DNA from: an uncultured Clostridia bacterium
Lineage (GTDB): Bacteria; Bacillota; Clostridia; TANB77; CAG-508
Length of the DNA stretch: 64,000 nt
NCBI GenBank assembly: GCA_947631915.1
Contig: CANRNC010000001.1
Coordinates: forward strand, 62,001-126,000
Direction: 5' to 3'
Below are positions 35,201 to 44,097 of this stretch, piece after piece. Numbering within the stretch: position 1 is the stretch's first letter; every line of letters starts with the position of its first letter. Made by a program: the position numbers and the translations under genes. The notes beneath the pieces are model-generated. The model worked only from the letters and a program-made list of their open reading frames with translations. It did not search any database and was not told the origin of the DNA.

Positions 35201-38200
35201 CTATCTCATAATTTCCTATTCCTAGTTTTGTTTGAGTTATTAAAAATCCTTCTTTTCCTAATTCATATGGTGTTTCATATGTTCCTTGTTGTATGTATCC
35301 GTCTACTGTCCATGTTTTGTTTATTACTAGTTCATTTGTGTCTAGGTTTCTTATTACATATTTTGCTGTTTTTCCTATTACGTTTTGCTTTGTTTCACTG
35401 TCTTGTTTGTATATCTTTATTCTCGTTTCAAAATTTGGATCTACTATATATCTCATACTTTGAGGTTCTTCTGAATCTATCTCTATGTTTACTAAAAATG
35501 GGGTTGCTGCATCATAATTTAGTGGCACACTTGTTTCTAATACTATGTATTCTCCATATGCTAGTTTTGGACTTATTAGCTGTCCTTCCTCGTTTAGTCT
35601 TATTTCCTCTATTGGTACTCCTTCTCTGCTTTCCTCATAGTTCATAATTAATGGTTCGTCTTCCATATCATATGGATTATATACTATTCCGTCGTTTGGT
35701 AGGTTTTGCTCGAATCCTTCATGTGTATAATTTATTTTGTAATAGTAATCTACTAAATCCACTAGTCTATATATTCCTTCTGATTGTTCCTTTATTTTTA
35801 GTATTGGATCTTGTAATGCTTCTTCGTCTAGTAACTGATATCTGTCTCTTGTAACTCTTTTGATCTTTCCTTCTTTTACTATACTTAACTTATTTATGTC
35901 ATATATTGTAAATCCTACCTTGCTTATTGTTTGATATTCATCATCTTCTTTTTGTACTAATTTAGTTATTTTTATTCCTTGTTTTTTTACTGTTTCTTCT
36001 AAAGTTCTTTCTTCTGTTATTAATATGTTCTCTTCATTTCTATATGTTAAGTCTACATCATATTCTGTTTCATCTATTAAATATCCTTCTCCGGCTTCTA
36101 TTTCTTTTATGTAATATTTTCCACATTCTAGGTCACTAAACGTTAGCTTTCCTTCTGCGTTTATTGTTTGTGTTTGTACTAGTTCTCCTTGTCTATATAA
36201 TAACGCTGTTTCATCTCCTTTGGTTGCTGTTACTCCATCTGCATGATGTATTTTCTCTCTTGCATATAGTCCATATATTGTTCCTTCTATTTTTGCATCT
36301 CCTTGTGGTGTTGTTTGCTTGCTTTGACTATCTATTTTTGTTACTTCTATTTTATTTTTTACTCTTTGGTTTTCTAATTTTTCTCCATTGTTTCCTACTT
36401 TTAATGTGCTCTCATTGCTTACGTTTTGTCCTTTATAATTACTGTCTCTTATGATTTCTAATATGTTTATGTCATAATTTCTCTTTTGTTTTGTTTCTCC
36501 TTCTAAATAGTCTCCATAGTATCCACTTGGTGCTTTGGTTTCTATTATTCTGTATTTTCCTTCATTTTTTGCTGTGTAATATAACCATTCTGTACTTAAA
36601 TATGTTCCATCTTCTTGTCTTTGCATTTTTACTTCTTGTCCGCTTGTATGGCTCATATATATTTCATATGTTTGGTTTTCATTGTTCCATTCATATATTG
36701 TATATTGCGTGTCTACTACTATTTGTTTCTTCGTTTCACTATCTATTTTTTCTATTTGCGCTTTTAATTTATATGGTTCGTTTTCTACTGTTCCATTTTT
36801 GTTGTCAAAGTCATCTGGGTGTCTTATTCCATATGCTATTTTATATTTATTATTATTATAGTCCGGAGTTATTGTATAGTTTTCTGTTTTTAATTGGTCT
36901 ATCCTATATTCCATGCTGAATTTTAAGTCCTTATGGTTTTCTGGTACTTTTGTTTCTACTACTTTATATTTTCCGTCTGTTGTCTTGTCCCATTCGTAAT
37001 ATTTACTTTCATAAATTCCATCGCCATTTACATCTGTTATTCTTTCTTTTTCTATATAGTTACTTCCATTCCATTCATATAATGTGAATTCTGCATCTGT
37101 TAATTTTCCTTCTGTTATACTATCTGTTTTTGTTATGCTTATTTTTGCATTTGGCATTTGATATTGTACTGTTATTTGTTGTGATGCTTGGGTTACTGTT
37201 CCTAAACTTGCATCCGTATTTACTCCTTTGTACGTTCTCAATTTTCCTGTTACATTTATGTTTGATGTATATGTCCCTATCTTATTTAATGTTCCTTGTA
37301 CTTCTATTGTTATTGTGTCTTTTTTCTCACTTATTCCATTATTGTCTTTTCCAAACTTTACTACTATTTGGTTGTTTTGACAGCTATAGTTTGTTATTGT
37401 TGTTTTCTCTCCTGTTTCTCCATTTGTATATACTATCTTTATACTTTGTGCATCTATTAATATATCTTGATCTATATTAAACGTTACTGTTCCTTCATTT
37501 AAACCTACTTTGTCTCTATTATTTTCATTCGCTTTTGCTTGAGCTGTTACTTTTACTTTTCCGTTCTTTAAATATGCTCCATCTAAACTATCTACTGGTG
37601 CATATTGTATACTTGATGTATATGTTGGCAATATTAGCGTATTTGTTATATTAAAGCCTGATACTTTTGTTTCATAGCCTATTGCTTCATTCTGGCTTAC
37701 TGAATATGTATATTCTCTTCCTGTTGTTGTATCTATAGACTGTACATTACTAAATGTATATTGTGCTTGATTTCCTGATGATGGTTTATTTACTGTAGCT
37801 GGATTTGGTAATTGTGTTACTGTACCTGTCTCTGGTGTTCTATCTAATGTTACTGTTACATTTTGTGGTCTTATTCCGTATTTATCATTTTCATCATTCC
37901 ATATTACTGTTCCTGTTATATTCTTTGTTATTAGCTCCCATTTTGCTGTAATAATATCTGTTACATTGTTGCTCTCTCCAAAAGTATATTTCCATCCATC
38001 CGTTACAGAAACTAGATTTCCATAATTATTTGTTCTCTGCCATCCATTAAAAGTATATCCTACCCTTGTTGGATTAGGAATATTTTTTACTGTATTATAA
38101 CGTTGTGTAAAATTTTGTTCTTGTGTAGAACCATTCCAAACTCCTTCGTTAGGATTTACTTTTAATGTTGACTGATTTCTTGTATATTGATAATCTATTA

Positions 38201-38855
38201 CAAGCTTATTGTCTGCTAATACAATACCACTCTTCTTTTGTGGGCTTGTAAATCCAGGATAATTATTCGTTTCTGCAATAATATTTGTACCTATAATTTC
38301 AGTATATACATTTGAATCTTGTAAATAATATGTTACTCCATCTTCTTTCATTAGATAATGATTTACTGTATAATTAGAAACTGGTATGATTTCATAATTA
38401 TAAGTTTGTGATAAATTTTCAGCTCCATCTACTGTTGCAATATGAATGTATTGTTTTTGCTGACTTCTTTCAATATTTGTATAATTAACTTCTGTAAATT
38501 TAGAATTTTCCTTTGTAACTGTCCCATTAGCATTATTATCAATATAATAATACCAGCCTTTTACTCCTGCTATAATATAATCTTCTGTTATATTAGAAGT
38601 GTGAAGTTTCGCACCATTGTCACTATTATATGATTCTACCATATGGTAATAGGTTGATCCATTGTCTCCATTATCTTGCCATCTAATTAAATTTGCTTCT
38701 CCAATTAATTCTCCATTAGAAGGTTTGTTAGGGGCTGCTTTATCTTTTATATTAATAGAAAGATCTGAACTTTCTTTAGTTGAATATGTATCATATTCAA
38801 TTTTTACATATCCATTTCCACTACGTGAAGATATTATTGTTGTTCCGTAGTCCAT
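32247..38855 (-). CDS. giant Cna-B/SpaA repeat surface protein, main segment
   Basis: This segment (2202 residues from its first ATG) is the continuation of the gene that starts at 40714; the joined protein has about 2820 residues. In order: end of the glycine-rich domain, fibronectin-like stretch, a MucBP-like part (VNHYLMKEDG), an InlB/Flg_new repeat (NPTRVGYTFNGWQ), a Cna-B domain, a bacterial adhesin-like domain (about 420-560), then more than ten SpaA/Cna-B domains, each with a KxD start (ITKTDS, IEKIDSETK, VTKIDSQSK, IYKQDSETK) and a YxxxExxAPxGY element. Such domains often form Lys-Asn isopeptide bonds. It ends with a membrane helix and a basic tail. No LPXTG is present. Two 193-residue tandem copies lie near the C-terminus. 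Confidence 0.88.
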   Translation of the reverse strand: MDYGTTIISSRSGNGYVKIEYDTYSTKESSDLSINIKDKAAPNKPSNGELIGEANLIRWQDNGDNGSTYYHMVESYNSDNGAKLHTSNITEDYIIAGVKGWYYYIDNNANGTVTKENSKFTEVNYTNIERSQQKQYIHIATVDGAENLSQTYNYEIIPVSNYTVNHYLMKEDGVTYYLQDSNVYTEIIGTNIIAETNNYPGFTSPQKKSGIVLADNKLVIDYQYTRNQSTLKVNPNEGVWNGSTQEQNFTQRYNTVKNIPNPTRVGYTFNGWQRTNNYGNLVSVTDGWKYTFGESNNVTDIITAKWELITKNITGTVIWNDENDKYGIRPQNVTVTLDRTPETGTVTQLPNPATVNKPSSGNQAQYTFSNVQSIDTTTGREYTYSVSQNEAIGYETKVSGFNITNTLILPTYTSSIQYAPVDSLDGAYLKNGKVKVTAQAKANENNRDKVGLNEGTVTFNIDQDILIDAQSIKIVYTNGETGEKTTITNYSCQNNQIVVKFGKDNNGISEKKDTITIEVQGTLNKIGTYTSNINVTGKLRTYKGVNTDASLGTVTQASQQITVQYQMPNAKISITKTDSITEGKLTDAEFTLYEWNGSNYIEKERITDVNGDGIYESKYYEWDKTTDGKYKVVETKVPENHKDLKFSMEYRIDQLKTENYTITPDYNNNKYKIAYGIRHPDDFDNKNGTVENEPYKLKAQIEKIDSETKKQIVVDTQYTIYEWNNENQTYEIYMSHTSGQEVKMQRQEDGTYLSTEWLYYTAKNEGKYRIIETKAPSGYYGDYLEGETKQKRNYDINILEIIRDSNYKGQNVSNESTLKVGNNGEKLENQRVKNKIEVTKIDSQSKQTTPQGDAKIEGTIYGLYAREKIHHADGVTATKGDETALLYRQGELVQTQTINAEGKLTFSDLECGKYYIKEIEAGEGYLIDETEYDVDLTYRNEENILITEERTLEETVKKQGIKITKLVQKEDDEYQTISKVGFTIYDINKLSIVKEGKIKRVTRDRYQLLDEEALQDPILKIKEQSEGIYRLVDLVDYYYKINYTHEGFEQNLPNDGIVYNPYDMEDEPLIMNYEESREGVPIEEIRLNEEGQLISPKLAYGEYIVLETSVPLNYDAATPFLVNIEIDSEEPQSMRYIVDPNFETRIKIYKQDSETKQNVIGKTAKYVIRNLDTNELVINKTWTVDGYIQQGTYETPYELGKEGFLITQTKLGIGNYEIEEVEAPYGYVLNGYEGSSNNGETISTPKTKIQFEIKGNTAYYVDERIEDIVIVQKNENEAQVGTIKIETVGEYLKQVTTEENGTVSTTYEEAVVSGAKYQIIAKEDIISQDNQTTLYTAGEVIQTVTSNSEGIAYAENLPIGTYIVKQIVAGEGFAHNAEEKEITISYEQGENGEEAQKTPVIYKTTKFTNERQRLDIEIEKQDVNTQTVLPGAIFGIYSKENILGKDGTTVIRENRLVEKVTTNENGIAKFNNEIPLGEYYIKELKAPEGYILREDQIQIDGNYQTDEREIYSIKEIYTNTKTSINVEKVNIEEQLISQAVLQIQDQQGTVVHEWETEENPQEIEGLEYDKDYKLVEKTPAPGYVTSEKIVFRLNDKGNIVGNNENTITMVDERTKIQIDVVDKETKEKLEGMKFEIIKETKDEEGNVVEEVVGEFTTGEEGYYIEGLPIGDYVLRQEKITNEEFIEKGYVTMDRVEITIKDVNEVQEIVIEQEVDEISIEKTNIEGEAISNAVLNLQDENGEIIEEWTTTNEAHTIKGIEYNKTYNLVEKTPAPGYVTAQPINFRLGDEGKIEGNEENKITMVDELTKIQIGIVDKQTREQIEGMEFEIIKQTKDEEGNIEEEVVREFTTEEESYYTEGLPIGEYILRQKEITDEELIKKGYVTMHEMKFTVDDVNKVQEIILEQELSKIKLKLVDEQTERDIEDLVDLEIVVKDEEGNIVRDVKGEDIKNIIEGLPQGKYTVEVLNPPHGYEAKTTTIEVKDSEDVQEMTIKLKRAEFDLKIEHWIQKIERNGQVEYESTQPKDQALKIEVSSKNIKTDDIRITYRVQVSNPSKVAGKVTRLEMNIPGCMRFYPQDNTQYCQEKNGKVIMQTIEQIELKENESVYMDVVLRWKNEQEAFGLNKTIAEIKETDNKLHFEESNLENNRSEAEIVIGIKTGMIVSVIIIVIVVVSLGICGYVIVKIIKNRKNEPNINKIKFLNR
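33131..34288 (-). repeat. tandem 579-bp repeat, two copies
   Basis: Matching anchors (for example GTTACATATCC at 33523 and 34102, TTCAAA at 33372 and 33951) are exactly 579 bases apart. The unit codes for 193 residues: one Cna-B domain with VEKTPAPGYVT and TMVDE, and a second with EGLPIGxYxLRQ. Boundaries are approximate. The copies have diverged at many third positions, so the duplication is not recent. Confidence 0.75.
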
Positions 38856-38899
38856 TCCTTCTATATATCCTGAACCACCTCCGCCTGATGATCTACCAC

Positions 38900-40714
38900 C
38901 TACATTTTCTCCATATCCTCCAAACCAGCCGTCCTCCGGCCTCCGCCTACACCATCACTATCTGCACTCCCATTTCCATTTTGTCCTTGTCCAAAGGCAT
39001 ATCCTGAATTTTGATTAGCTACTTTTCCCGTTCCACAGGCTCCTCCAGATAATCCTCCACCTGATCCTGCACTATAGTTAAAGCTTCCTCCGCCACCTCC
39101 TCCTGCGACTGCTACTACTTCATCTCTATGTGCATTAAAATTAGATAATACTCCTCTATTTTGAGTAGTAATAGATGTGGCTCCTCCGCCACCTCCACTA
39201 GCTTCATTATCATCACTTGCTCCGCTACCACCGGAATCGTTACAACCATAACCGCCACCATTGTATCCACCAGATGCTAATCCTCCAAGATTTCCTCTAC
39301 TTCCTTGTCCTCCAACACATATATATAATGTTTCTCCTTTATTTAACGTCTTTCCTCCTTGTGTGTATCCTCCTCTGCCTGAAGTACTTCTACTATCTCC
39401 TTGTGCTATAGAGTCTCCTCCTTGTGCTCCATAAAGATATAATCTATACTCTGTGTTATATGGTGCAACAAAACTTTCTATACGACCTGTATAGTTATAT
39501 TCTCTTGTTTCTACTTTCTTACTTATATTTTCTGTATCAAGACTTGCAAAATACCAATTTTTTCCATCTAGTGACTGATAAATTTGAAATTTTTTGTTAA
39601 AACTATCATCTTCCTTAAAAGACAAAGTACATGTTCCATCAAATGTTGTAGATGTTAGCATTAGATCTGCATCATAGACAACATCAATATTAGAATTACT
39701 AAAACCTACTTCAATTCTATTTTCTTTAACCTGTGCATCTCCATATTTTACAACATATGCATTTATTCTATAACCACCTTGACAAGTAGGGTTTAATTCT
39801 ATAAATTCTCCAGCATATTTCGAAATAGTAATCTTATCACTTTTTCCATCTATTGTAGCTTTTCCATACAAATTTATGGTAATGGTAGATTGTACTTTTC
39901 CACTATAACGTATTGAAACACTTCCATTTCCAATTTTAGTAGATTCTTGACTTATTGTATCATACATTTCTTTACTTACATAACCTGCACCGCCAAGTCC
40001 TCCTCCTCTTTCAGTACGATTTCCTATTCCGCCATAGTAGCCTCCTCCTCCAGAGCCACCTCCATTTTGTCCTGATTCTCCTTTTCCAAAAGCATATCCG
40101 CTCAAATAAGTTGCTTGTTTATACCAAGATGGCGTGAGTTCCTCTGTCGTTCTAAACTGACGAATTGCACCACCTGTTAATCCTCCGCCACATCCTATAA
40201 TAGGCATATTCTCACTATTTGTAAGCATGTTGGTTCCTGCACCGCCACCGCCTCCGGCAACAGCTATTACTTCTTCTTTATATTTTTCGAAATGATCCAA
40301 ACTACCCCTATTTGTTTTAGTAATAGAGGTAGCTCCTCCACCTCCATATGCTCCTGATGCTGGTGAACCTCCTCCATTATATCCTCCTTTGCTATTTGTT
40401 CCTTCTCCTCCAACACAAATATAAATTTTTTCTCCCTGCTTTAAATTATAATATCCTGCTGTCTTTCCTCCTGTTCCACCTTTTACCGTACTAGCATTTC
40501 CACCTGAAGCTCCATATGCTTCTATATAATATTTTCCTGTATATGGTGCTACAAATTCTTCTACCCCTTCTGTATAAGAAAATCTCCATATTTCTTCTGC
40601 ATTATTTGTTGATTTATTCTGTTTAGAAGAAATAGATATTACATAAGTAGTAATAATGTGTAATATTAATAAAACAGTTAATATAGAAAATGTTATCTTT
40701 ATATATTTTCTCAT
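38900..40714 (-). CDS. giant surface protein, N-terminal glycine-rich segment
   Basis: Start of the giant protein. Residues 1-30 form a signal peptide. Two glycine-rich beta domains follow (about 45-270 and 415-600), each with an aromatic start (FSYTEGVEEFVAPYTGKYYI; YNYTGRIESFVAPYNTEYRL), a YICVGG strand, and GGGGGAT(S) turns; between them is a beta-rich region. The frame meets CGG at 38938-38936 and, after one skipped base, a second CGG at 38931-38929; skipping both C bases gives GGGGGGWFGGYGEN and leads into the 32247-38855 frame. Without the shifts it ends with RRTAGLEDMEKM. AAGGAGGAAT lies upstream of the ATG. Confidence 0.86.
   Translation of the reverse strand: MRKYIKITFSILTVLLILHIITTYVISISSKQNKSTNNAEEIWRFSYTEGVEEFVAPYTGKYYIEAYGASGGNASTVKGGTGGKTAGYYNLKQGEKIYICVGGEGTNSKGGYNGGGSPASGAYGGGGATSITKTNRGSLDHFEKYKEEVIAVAGGGGGAGTNMLTNSENMPIIGCGGGLTGGAIRQFRTTEELTPSWYKQATYLSGYAFGKGESGQNGGGSGGGGYYGGIGNRTERGGGLGGAGYVSKEMYDTISQESTKIGNGSVSIRYSGKVQSTITINLYGKATIDGKSDKITISKYAGEFIELNPTCQGGYRINAYVVKYGDAQVKENRIEVGFSNSNIDVVYDADLMLTSTTFDGTCTLSFKEDDSFNKKFQIYQSLDGKNWYFASLDTENISKKVETREYNYTGRIESFVAPYNTEYRLYLYGAQGGDSIAQGDSRSTSGRGGYTQGGKTLNKGETLYICVGGQGSRGNLGGLASGGYNGGGYGCNDSGGSGASDDNEASGGGGGATSITTQNRGVLSNFNAHRDEVVAVAGGGGGGSFNYSAGSGGGLSGGACGTGKVANQNSGYAFGQGQNGNGSADSDGVGGGRRTAGLEDMEKM
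38929..38938 (-). other. two in-frame CGG codons, apparent double +1 shift site
   Basis: Coding strand: GGA GGC CGG, then GGA GGA CGG in the shifted frame, then GGC TGG TTT GGA. Each CGG is in the frame in use when it is reached, and skipping each C leaves an unbroken run of glycine codons. A single-base change cannot by itself give this poly-Gly reading. Confidence 0.7.
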
Positions 40715-40780
40715 ACTTATTCCTCCTTCAATTGTGTTTTTAACATGATATTTTTAATTAAATTTATATCTATGCGAAAT

Positions 40781-40805
40781 AAGGATACATTAAAAATGTA
40801 TCCTT
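40781..40805 (-). promoter_or_regulatory. hairpin between leader ORF and giant surface-protein gene
   Basis: Perfect ten-base stem AAGGATACAT / ATGTATCCTT with a five-base loop, 67 bases before the surface-protein start. There is no T run behind it on the minus strand, so a plain terminator is unlikely; it could be an RNA switch element tied to the leader ORF. Confidence 0.5.
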
Positions 40806-40827
40806 GAATCTATATTATTTAAATTTT

Positions 40828-40926
<99 letters not shown>

Positions 40927-41182
40927 CTTGTTTACCTCCAAAATATGATATATTATTTATATCAATATCAATTTTAATACTAGAATATATAAAGTCAATG
41001 GAATATTTTATTTAAAATTGCTATTTTATTAATGTTTTTGTTTACGGATATTTATGATTTATGTGTTTATTTATTGTTGTTTAAATTTTATGGACATTTT
41101 TGTATTTTTTTGTCGATTTTACTACGGAAATGCATTTTTGGGGTGGCACATTTTTACGTCCCCTATGTGTATTTTCTAATAT

Positions 41183-41213
41183 AAAATGAGTTACATAAAA
41201 TGTAACTCATTTT
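41183..41213 (-). terminator. terminator after the Rpn remnant
   Basis: Thirteen-base stem AAAATGAGTTACA / TGTAACTCATTTT with a five-base loop. The 256 bases between it and the leader ORF (40927-41182) are AT-rich and show no further gene. Confidence 0.7.
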
Positions 41214-41243
41214 AATCTAATATTCAAATTATATCTTAATATC

Positions 41244-41624
41244 TTATTTAAGTTTTTCTATTTCTTCTTTTGCTAGTCCTGTGCATTCTATAATCATTTG
41301 AATAGATATGCCTTTTTTGAGCATGTTTTTTGCAATTTCAATGGATTTTTCTTTTTCCCCTTTTTGCATTCCTTCTTCTACTCCTTTTTCATATCCTGCT
41401 GCTTTTATTGCCTTTTTATCCATCTCATACAATTGTCTTCGAAATGCTAAATCTTGCTCATATTCATCATCACTTATTTCTTGTAATACTTTATTGGCTT
41501 TCTTTAATGGTTCATTACTATTTATATCTTCCATATTTATTTCTCCTGGATTTGTTATAAATTTTACCCATGTGCTTAATTCTTTGTTTTTACTTGCATA
41601 TCTCTCATATTTGGGTAATTCAAT
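41244..41624 (-). pseudogene. Rpn/PD-(D/E)XK transposase, C-terminal remnant
   Basis: The frame reads IIELPKYERYASKNKELSTW, VKFITNPGEI and then, from the internal ATG at 41534, a helical region with ISDDEYEQDLAFRRQLYEMD and a charged repeat EKGVEEGMQKGEKEKSIEIA. This is the typical C-terminal half of Rpn-family transposase-nucleases; the catalytic PD-(D/E)XK part upstream of 41624 is missing. The 96-residue ORF from 41534 might still be translated, but as part of a broken gene. A second, more decayed piece of the same family is at 10959-11100. Confidence 0.7.
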
Positions 41625-41808
41625 TATACATCATCTCCTATTTTATTCTTTTTATTTTTTGTGGTGTTTTGGTTAGATTTTAACCTTTTGATTTTAAATT
41701 TTTCGAATGAAATATAATTTTAATTATTAAATTTTTTCATATTAACATATAAATCTGTTGTTTGTCAAATGTCAATATTCTCCGTCCCCATTGACATTTT
41801 ATATAAAA

Positions 41809-41827
41809 GAGCACATGCAATGTGCCC
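41809..41827 (-). terminator. purF terminator
   Basis: GAGCACAT / ATGTGCCC type hairpin (core GCACATTGCATGTGC) followed by TTTTAT on the minus strand, 50 bases after the purF stop. Confidence 0.7.
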
Positions 41828-41876
41828 CTACAAATAATTATATTTATTATTTTAAAGTTCTTCTATCGCTTTATAT

Positions 41877-43298
41877 TTATAGTTTTATTGCTTCAAATCT
41901 ATCTTTTTCAATTTCTCCTGGTACTGGTATAGGATATTTTCCTGTAAAGCATCCCGTACATAATCCTGCTACATTACATTGTTTTGTTATTTCTTTTAAA
42001 CTGTCTAAACTTAAGTATTCTAATGAGTCTGCACCTATTTCTTTTCTTATTTCTTCTACTGATTTGTTATAAGCAATAAGTTTTTCTTTATCATCTATAT
42101 CTGTTCCAAAATAACATACATCTACAAAGGCAGGTGCTGCAATTCTTAAATGCACTTCTTTTGCTCCCGCTTCTCTTAATCTTGTTATTATCCTTGTTAT
42201 TGTGGTTCCTCTGACTATTGAATCATCTATTAGAACTATCTTTTTATCTTTAACAACAGTTTTTATTGGATTTAATTTCATACCAACTAATCTCTGTCTT
42301 TCTCCTTGTGAGTTTTGTATGAATGTTCTTCCAACGTACTTACTTTTTGTAAATACCATATCATAGTGAATACCTGATTCCTTTGAAAATCCTAATGCCG
42401 CATCTAAACCAGAATCTGGAACTCCTGCTACTATATCTGCATCTGCTGGTTTTTGACGAGCTAACATTCTGCCTGCATCTTCTCTGAATTTATGTACGCT
42501 TATTCCATCAATTACTGAATCTGGTCTCGCAAAATAAATATATTCAAATGAACATAAGCCTTTTGGCTCATTAATATTTGTTTCAATTGATTTCATTTCA
42601 TTATTTGTTACAACTACTATTTCTCCTGGTTTTACGTCTCTTATGAATTCACTTCCAACTAAATCTAAAGCACAACTTTCAGATGCAAATACATATTCAT
42701 CTTCGTTTTTACCAATACAAAGAGGTCTAAATCCTTGTGGATCACGAACTGCAATTAATTTTTTTGATGTCATAATTACTAATGCATATGATCCCTTAAA
42801 TCTTTTCATTGCATTTTGAATTGCTTCTTCTATTGAGTTTGTTTTTAATCTTTCTTGAACTATTATATAGCTAATTACTTCAGTATCGCTAGTTGTAGTA
42901 AAGATTGCTCCTTTTTCTTCTAATTCTTGTCTAAGTTCATAGGCGTTTACTATATTTCCATTATGTGCTATTGCTAAATTTCCTTTTTTATGTCTTATTA
43001 CCATAGGTTGAGCATTAGCTTTTCTAGCTTCTCCTGTTGTAGAATATCTAACATGACCTATTCCCATTTTCCCTTGTGGTAACTCTTCTAATACATGTTC
43101 TGGAAATACTTTAGAAACCAAACCCAAATCTTTATGATAAGAAATAAGTCCATCTTTATTTATAGCAATACCACAGCTCTCTTCTCCTCTATGTTGTAAT
43201 GATGAAAGTCCCGCACTTATAATTCCAGCTAAATTTTCATATGAATGTTTAGAATATATACCAAATACTCCACATTCTTCTTTTAATTTTCTGAACAT
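41877..43298 (-). CDS. purF: amidophosphoribosyltransferase PurF
   Basis: A 473-residue enzyme for the first step of purine synthesis (PRPP + glutamine to phosphoribosylamine). A short propeptide MFRKLKEE precedes Cys9 (CGVFGIY), the N-terminal nucleophile after processing. The glutaminase domain has LSSLQHRGEESCG; the PRPP-binding motif is KIVLIDDSIVRGTT. Cysteines near the C-terminus (CNVAGLCTGC) fit the 4Fe-4S type of Bacillus PurF. ATG 43298 has GGAG six bases upstream; the ATG at 43310 overlaps that site. It is divergent from purN. Confidence 0.95.
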   Translation of the reverse strand: MFRKLKEECGVFGIYSKHSYENLAGIISAGLSSLQHRGEESCGIAINKDGLISYHKDLGLVSKVFPEHVLEELPQGKMGIGHVRYSTTGEARKANAQPMVIRHKKGNLAIAHNGNIVNAYELRQELEEKGAIFTTTSDTEVISYIIVQERLKTNSIEEAIQNAMKRFKGSYALVIMTSKKLIAVRDPQGFRPLCIGKNEDEYVFASESCALDLVGSEFIRDVKPGEIVVVTNNEMKSIETNINEPKGLCSFEYIYFARPDSVIDGISVHKFREDAGRMLARQKPADADIVAGVPDSGLDAALGFSKESGIHYDMVFTKSKYVGRTFIQNSQGERQRLVGMKLNPIKTVVKDKKIVLIDDSIVRGTTITRIITRLREAGAKEVHLRIAAPAFVDVCYFGTDIDDKEKLIAYNKSVEEIRKEIGADSLEYLSLDSLKEITKQCNVAGLCTGCFTGKYPIPVPGEIEKDRFEAIKL

Positions 43299-43322
43299 AT
43301 CGTTCTCCATTTCTTTTATAAA

Positions 43323-43365
43323 AATAAATATATACAGTTCATAATTACAACTGTATATATTTATT
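43323..43365 (-). promoter_or_regulatory. 17-bp perfect inverted repeat in the purF leader
   Basis: AATAAATATATACAGTT and its exact complement enclose nine bases, 25 bases before the purF start. It could form a strong hairpin in the leader RNA or be an operator. No purine riboswitch core was found. Confidence 0.55.
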
Positions 43366-43408
43366 ATACCTTGTTTTCCATAAAAAGTATATACTTTTCC
43401 TAAAAAAA

Positions 43409-43437
43409 TTGACTTTTTTTCGGTAATGTATTATAAT
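43409..43437 (+). promoter_or_regulatory. sigma-A promoter of purN-purE-purC
   Basis: TTGACT at 43409-43414 and TATAAT at 43432-43437, spacer 17 bases, 66 bases before the purN start. Confidence 0.78.
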
Positions 43438-43503
43438 ATTGCCATAATTTTTAGGTTTTTATTAATTAAATTTTTAAGCATTTAATGCTATTTGGAGGTT
43501 AAT

Positions 43504-44079
43504 GTGTATAATTTAGTTGTTTTTGCTTCTGGAAATGGTACTACATTACAATCAATTATTGACAATATTAATTCTGGAAATCTAAAGGCTAAAATTCAAT
43601 TAGTCATATCTAATAATCCTAACGCCTATGCACTTTCTCGTGCTAAAAATGATAATATCCCAACTTATGTGATTAAAAATAAAAATAATACTGATATTGA
43701 TAATGAATTATTAGAAGTTCTTTCACATTATGAGGTTGATTTAATTGTACTTGCTGGATATTTAAAATTAATAGGTTCTGGGCTTATTAATAAATACAAA
43801 ATTATAAATACTCATCCTGCATTACTTCCAAATTATGGTGGTAAAGGAATGTATGGAATGAATGTACATCGTGCAGTTGTGTCCGCTGGTGAAAAGAAAA
43901 GCGGTGTTACTCTTCACTATGTTAATGAAAAATATGATAGTGGTGATATCATAAGTCAAACCGTAGTTGATGTGTATCCAGATGATACTCCAGAGGATTT
44001 ATCTGCTCGTGTTCAAGCGGCAGAAAAAATACAGTTAATTAATGTTTTAAAAGATTTTTCAAATAATTGTAAAAAATAA
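43504..44079 (+). CDS. purN: phosphoribosylglycinamide formyltransferase PurN
   Basis: A 191-residue folate-dependent formyltransferase (third step of purine synthesis). Substrate and catalytic motifs: FASGNGTTLQSII, INTHPALLP (catalytic His, Asn) and GDIISQ (catalytic Asp). GTG 43504 is the start because GGAGG lies five bases upstream; an upstream in-frame TTG (43492) overlaps that site. First gene of a three-gene pur operon with purE and purC. Confidence 0.93.
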   Translation: MYNLVVFASGNGTTLQSIIDNINSGNLKAKIQLVISNNPNAYALSRAKNDNIPTYVIKNKNNTDIDNELLEVLSHYEVDLIVLAGYLKLIGSGLINKYKIINTHPALLPNYGGKGMYGMNVHRAVVSAGEKKSGVTLHYVNEKYDSGDIISQTVVDVYPDDTPEDLSARVQAAEKIQLINVLKDFSNNCKK

Positions 44080-44097
44080 GAAGAAAGGAAGATTTTT

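Noticed and set aside
32440..37480. Many long plus-strand frames opposite the giant surface-protein gene
   Set aside because: Leu/Phe-rich shadow translations of the Cna-B repeats, with no ribosome binding sites or recognisable domains.
41761..41800. TTGACATTTTATATAAAA as a promoter
   Set aside because: Spacing to a -10 box is wrong and it points into the purF terminator region with no gene downstream.
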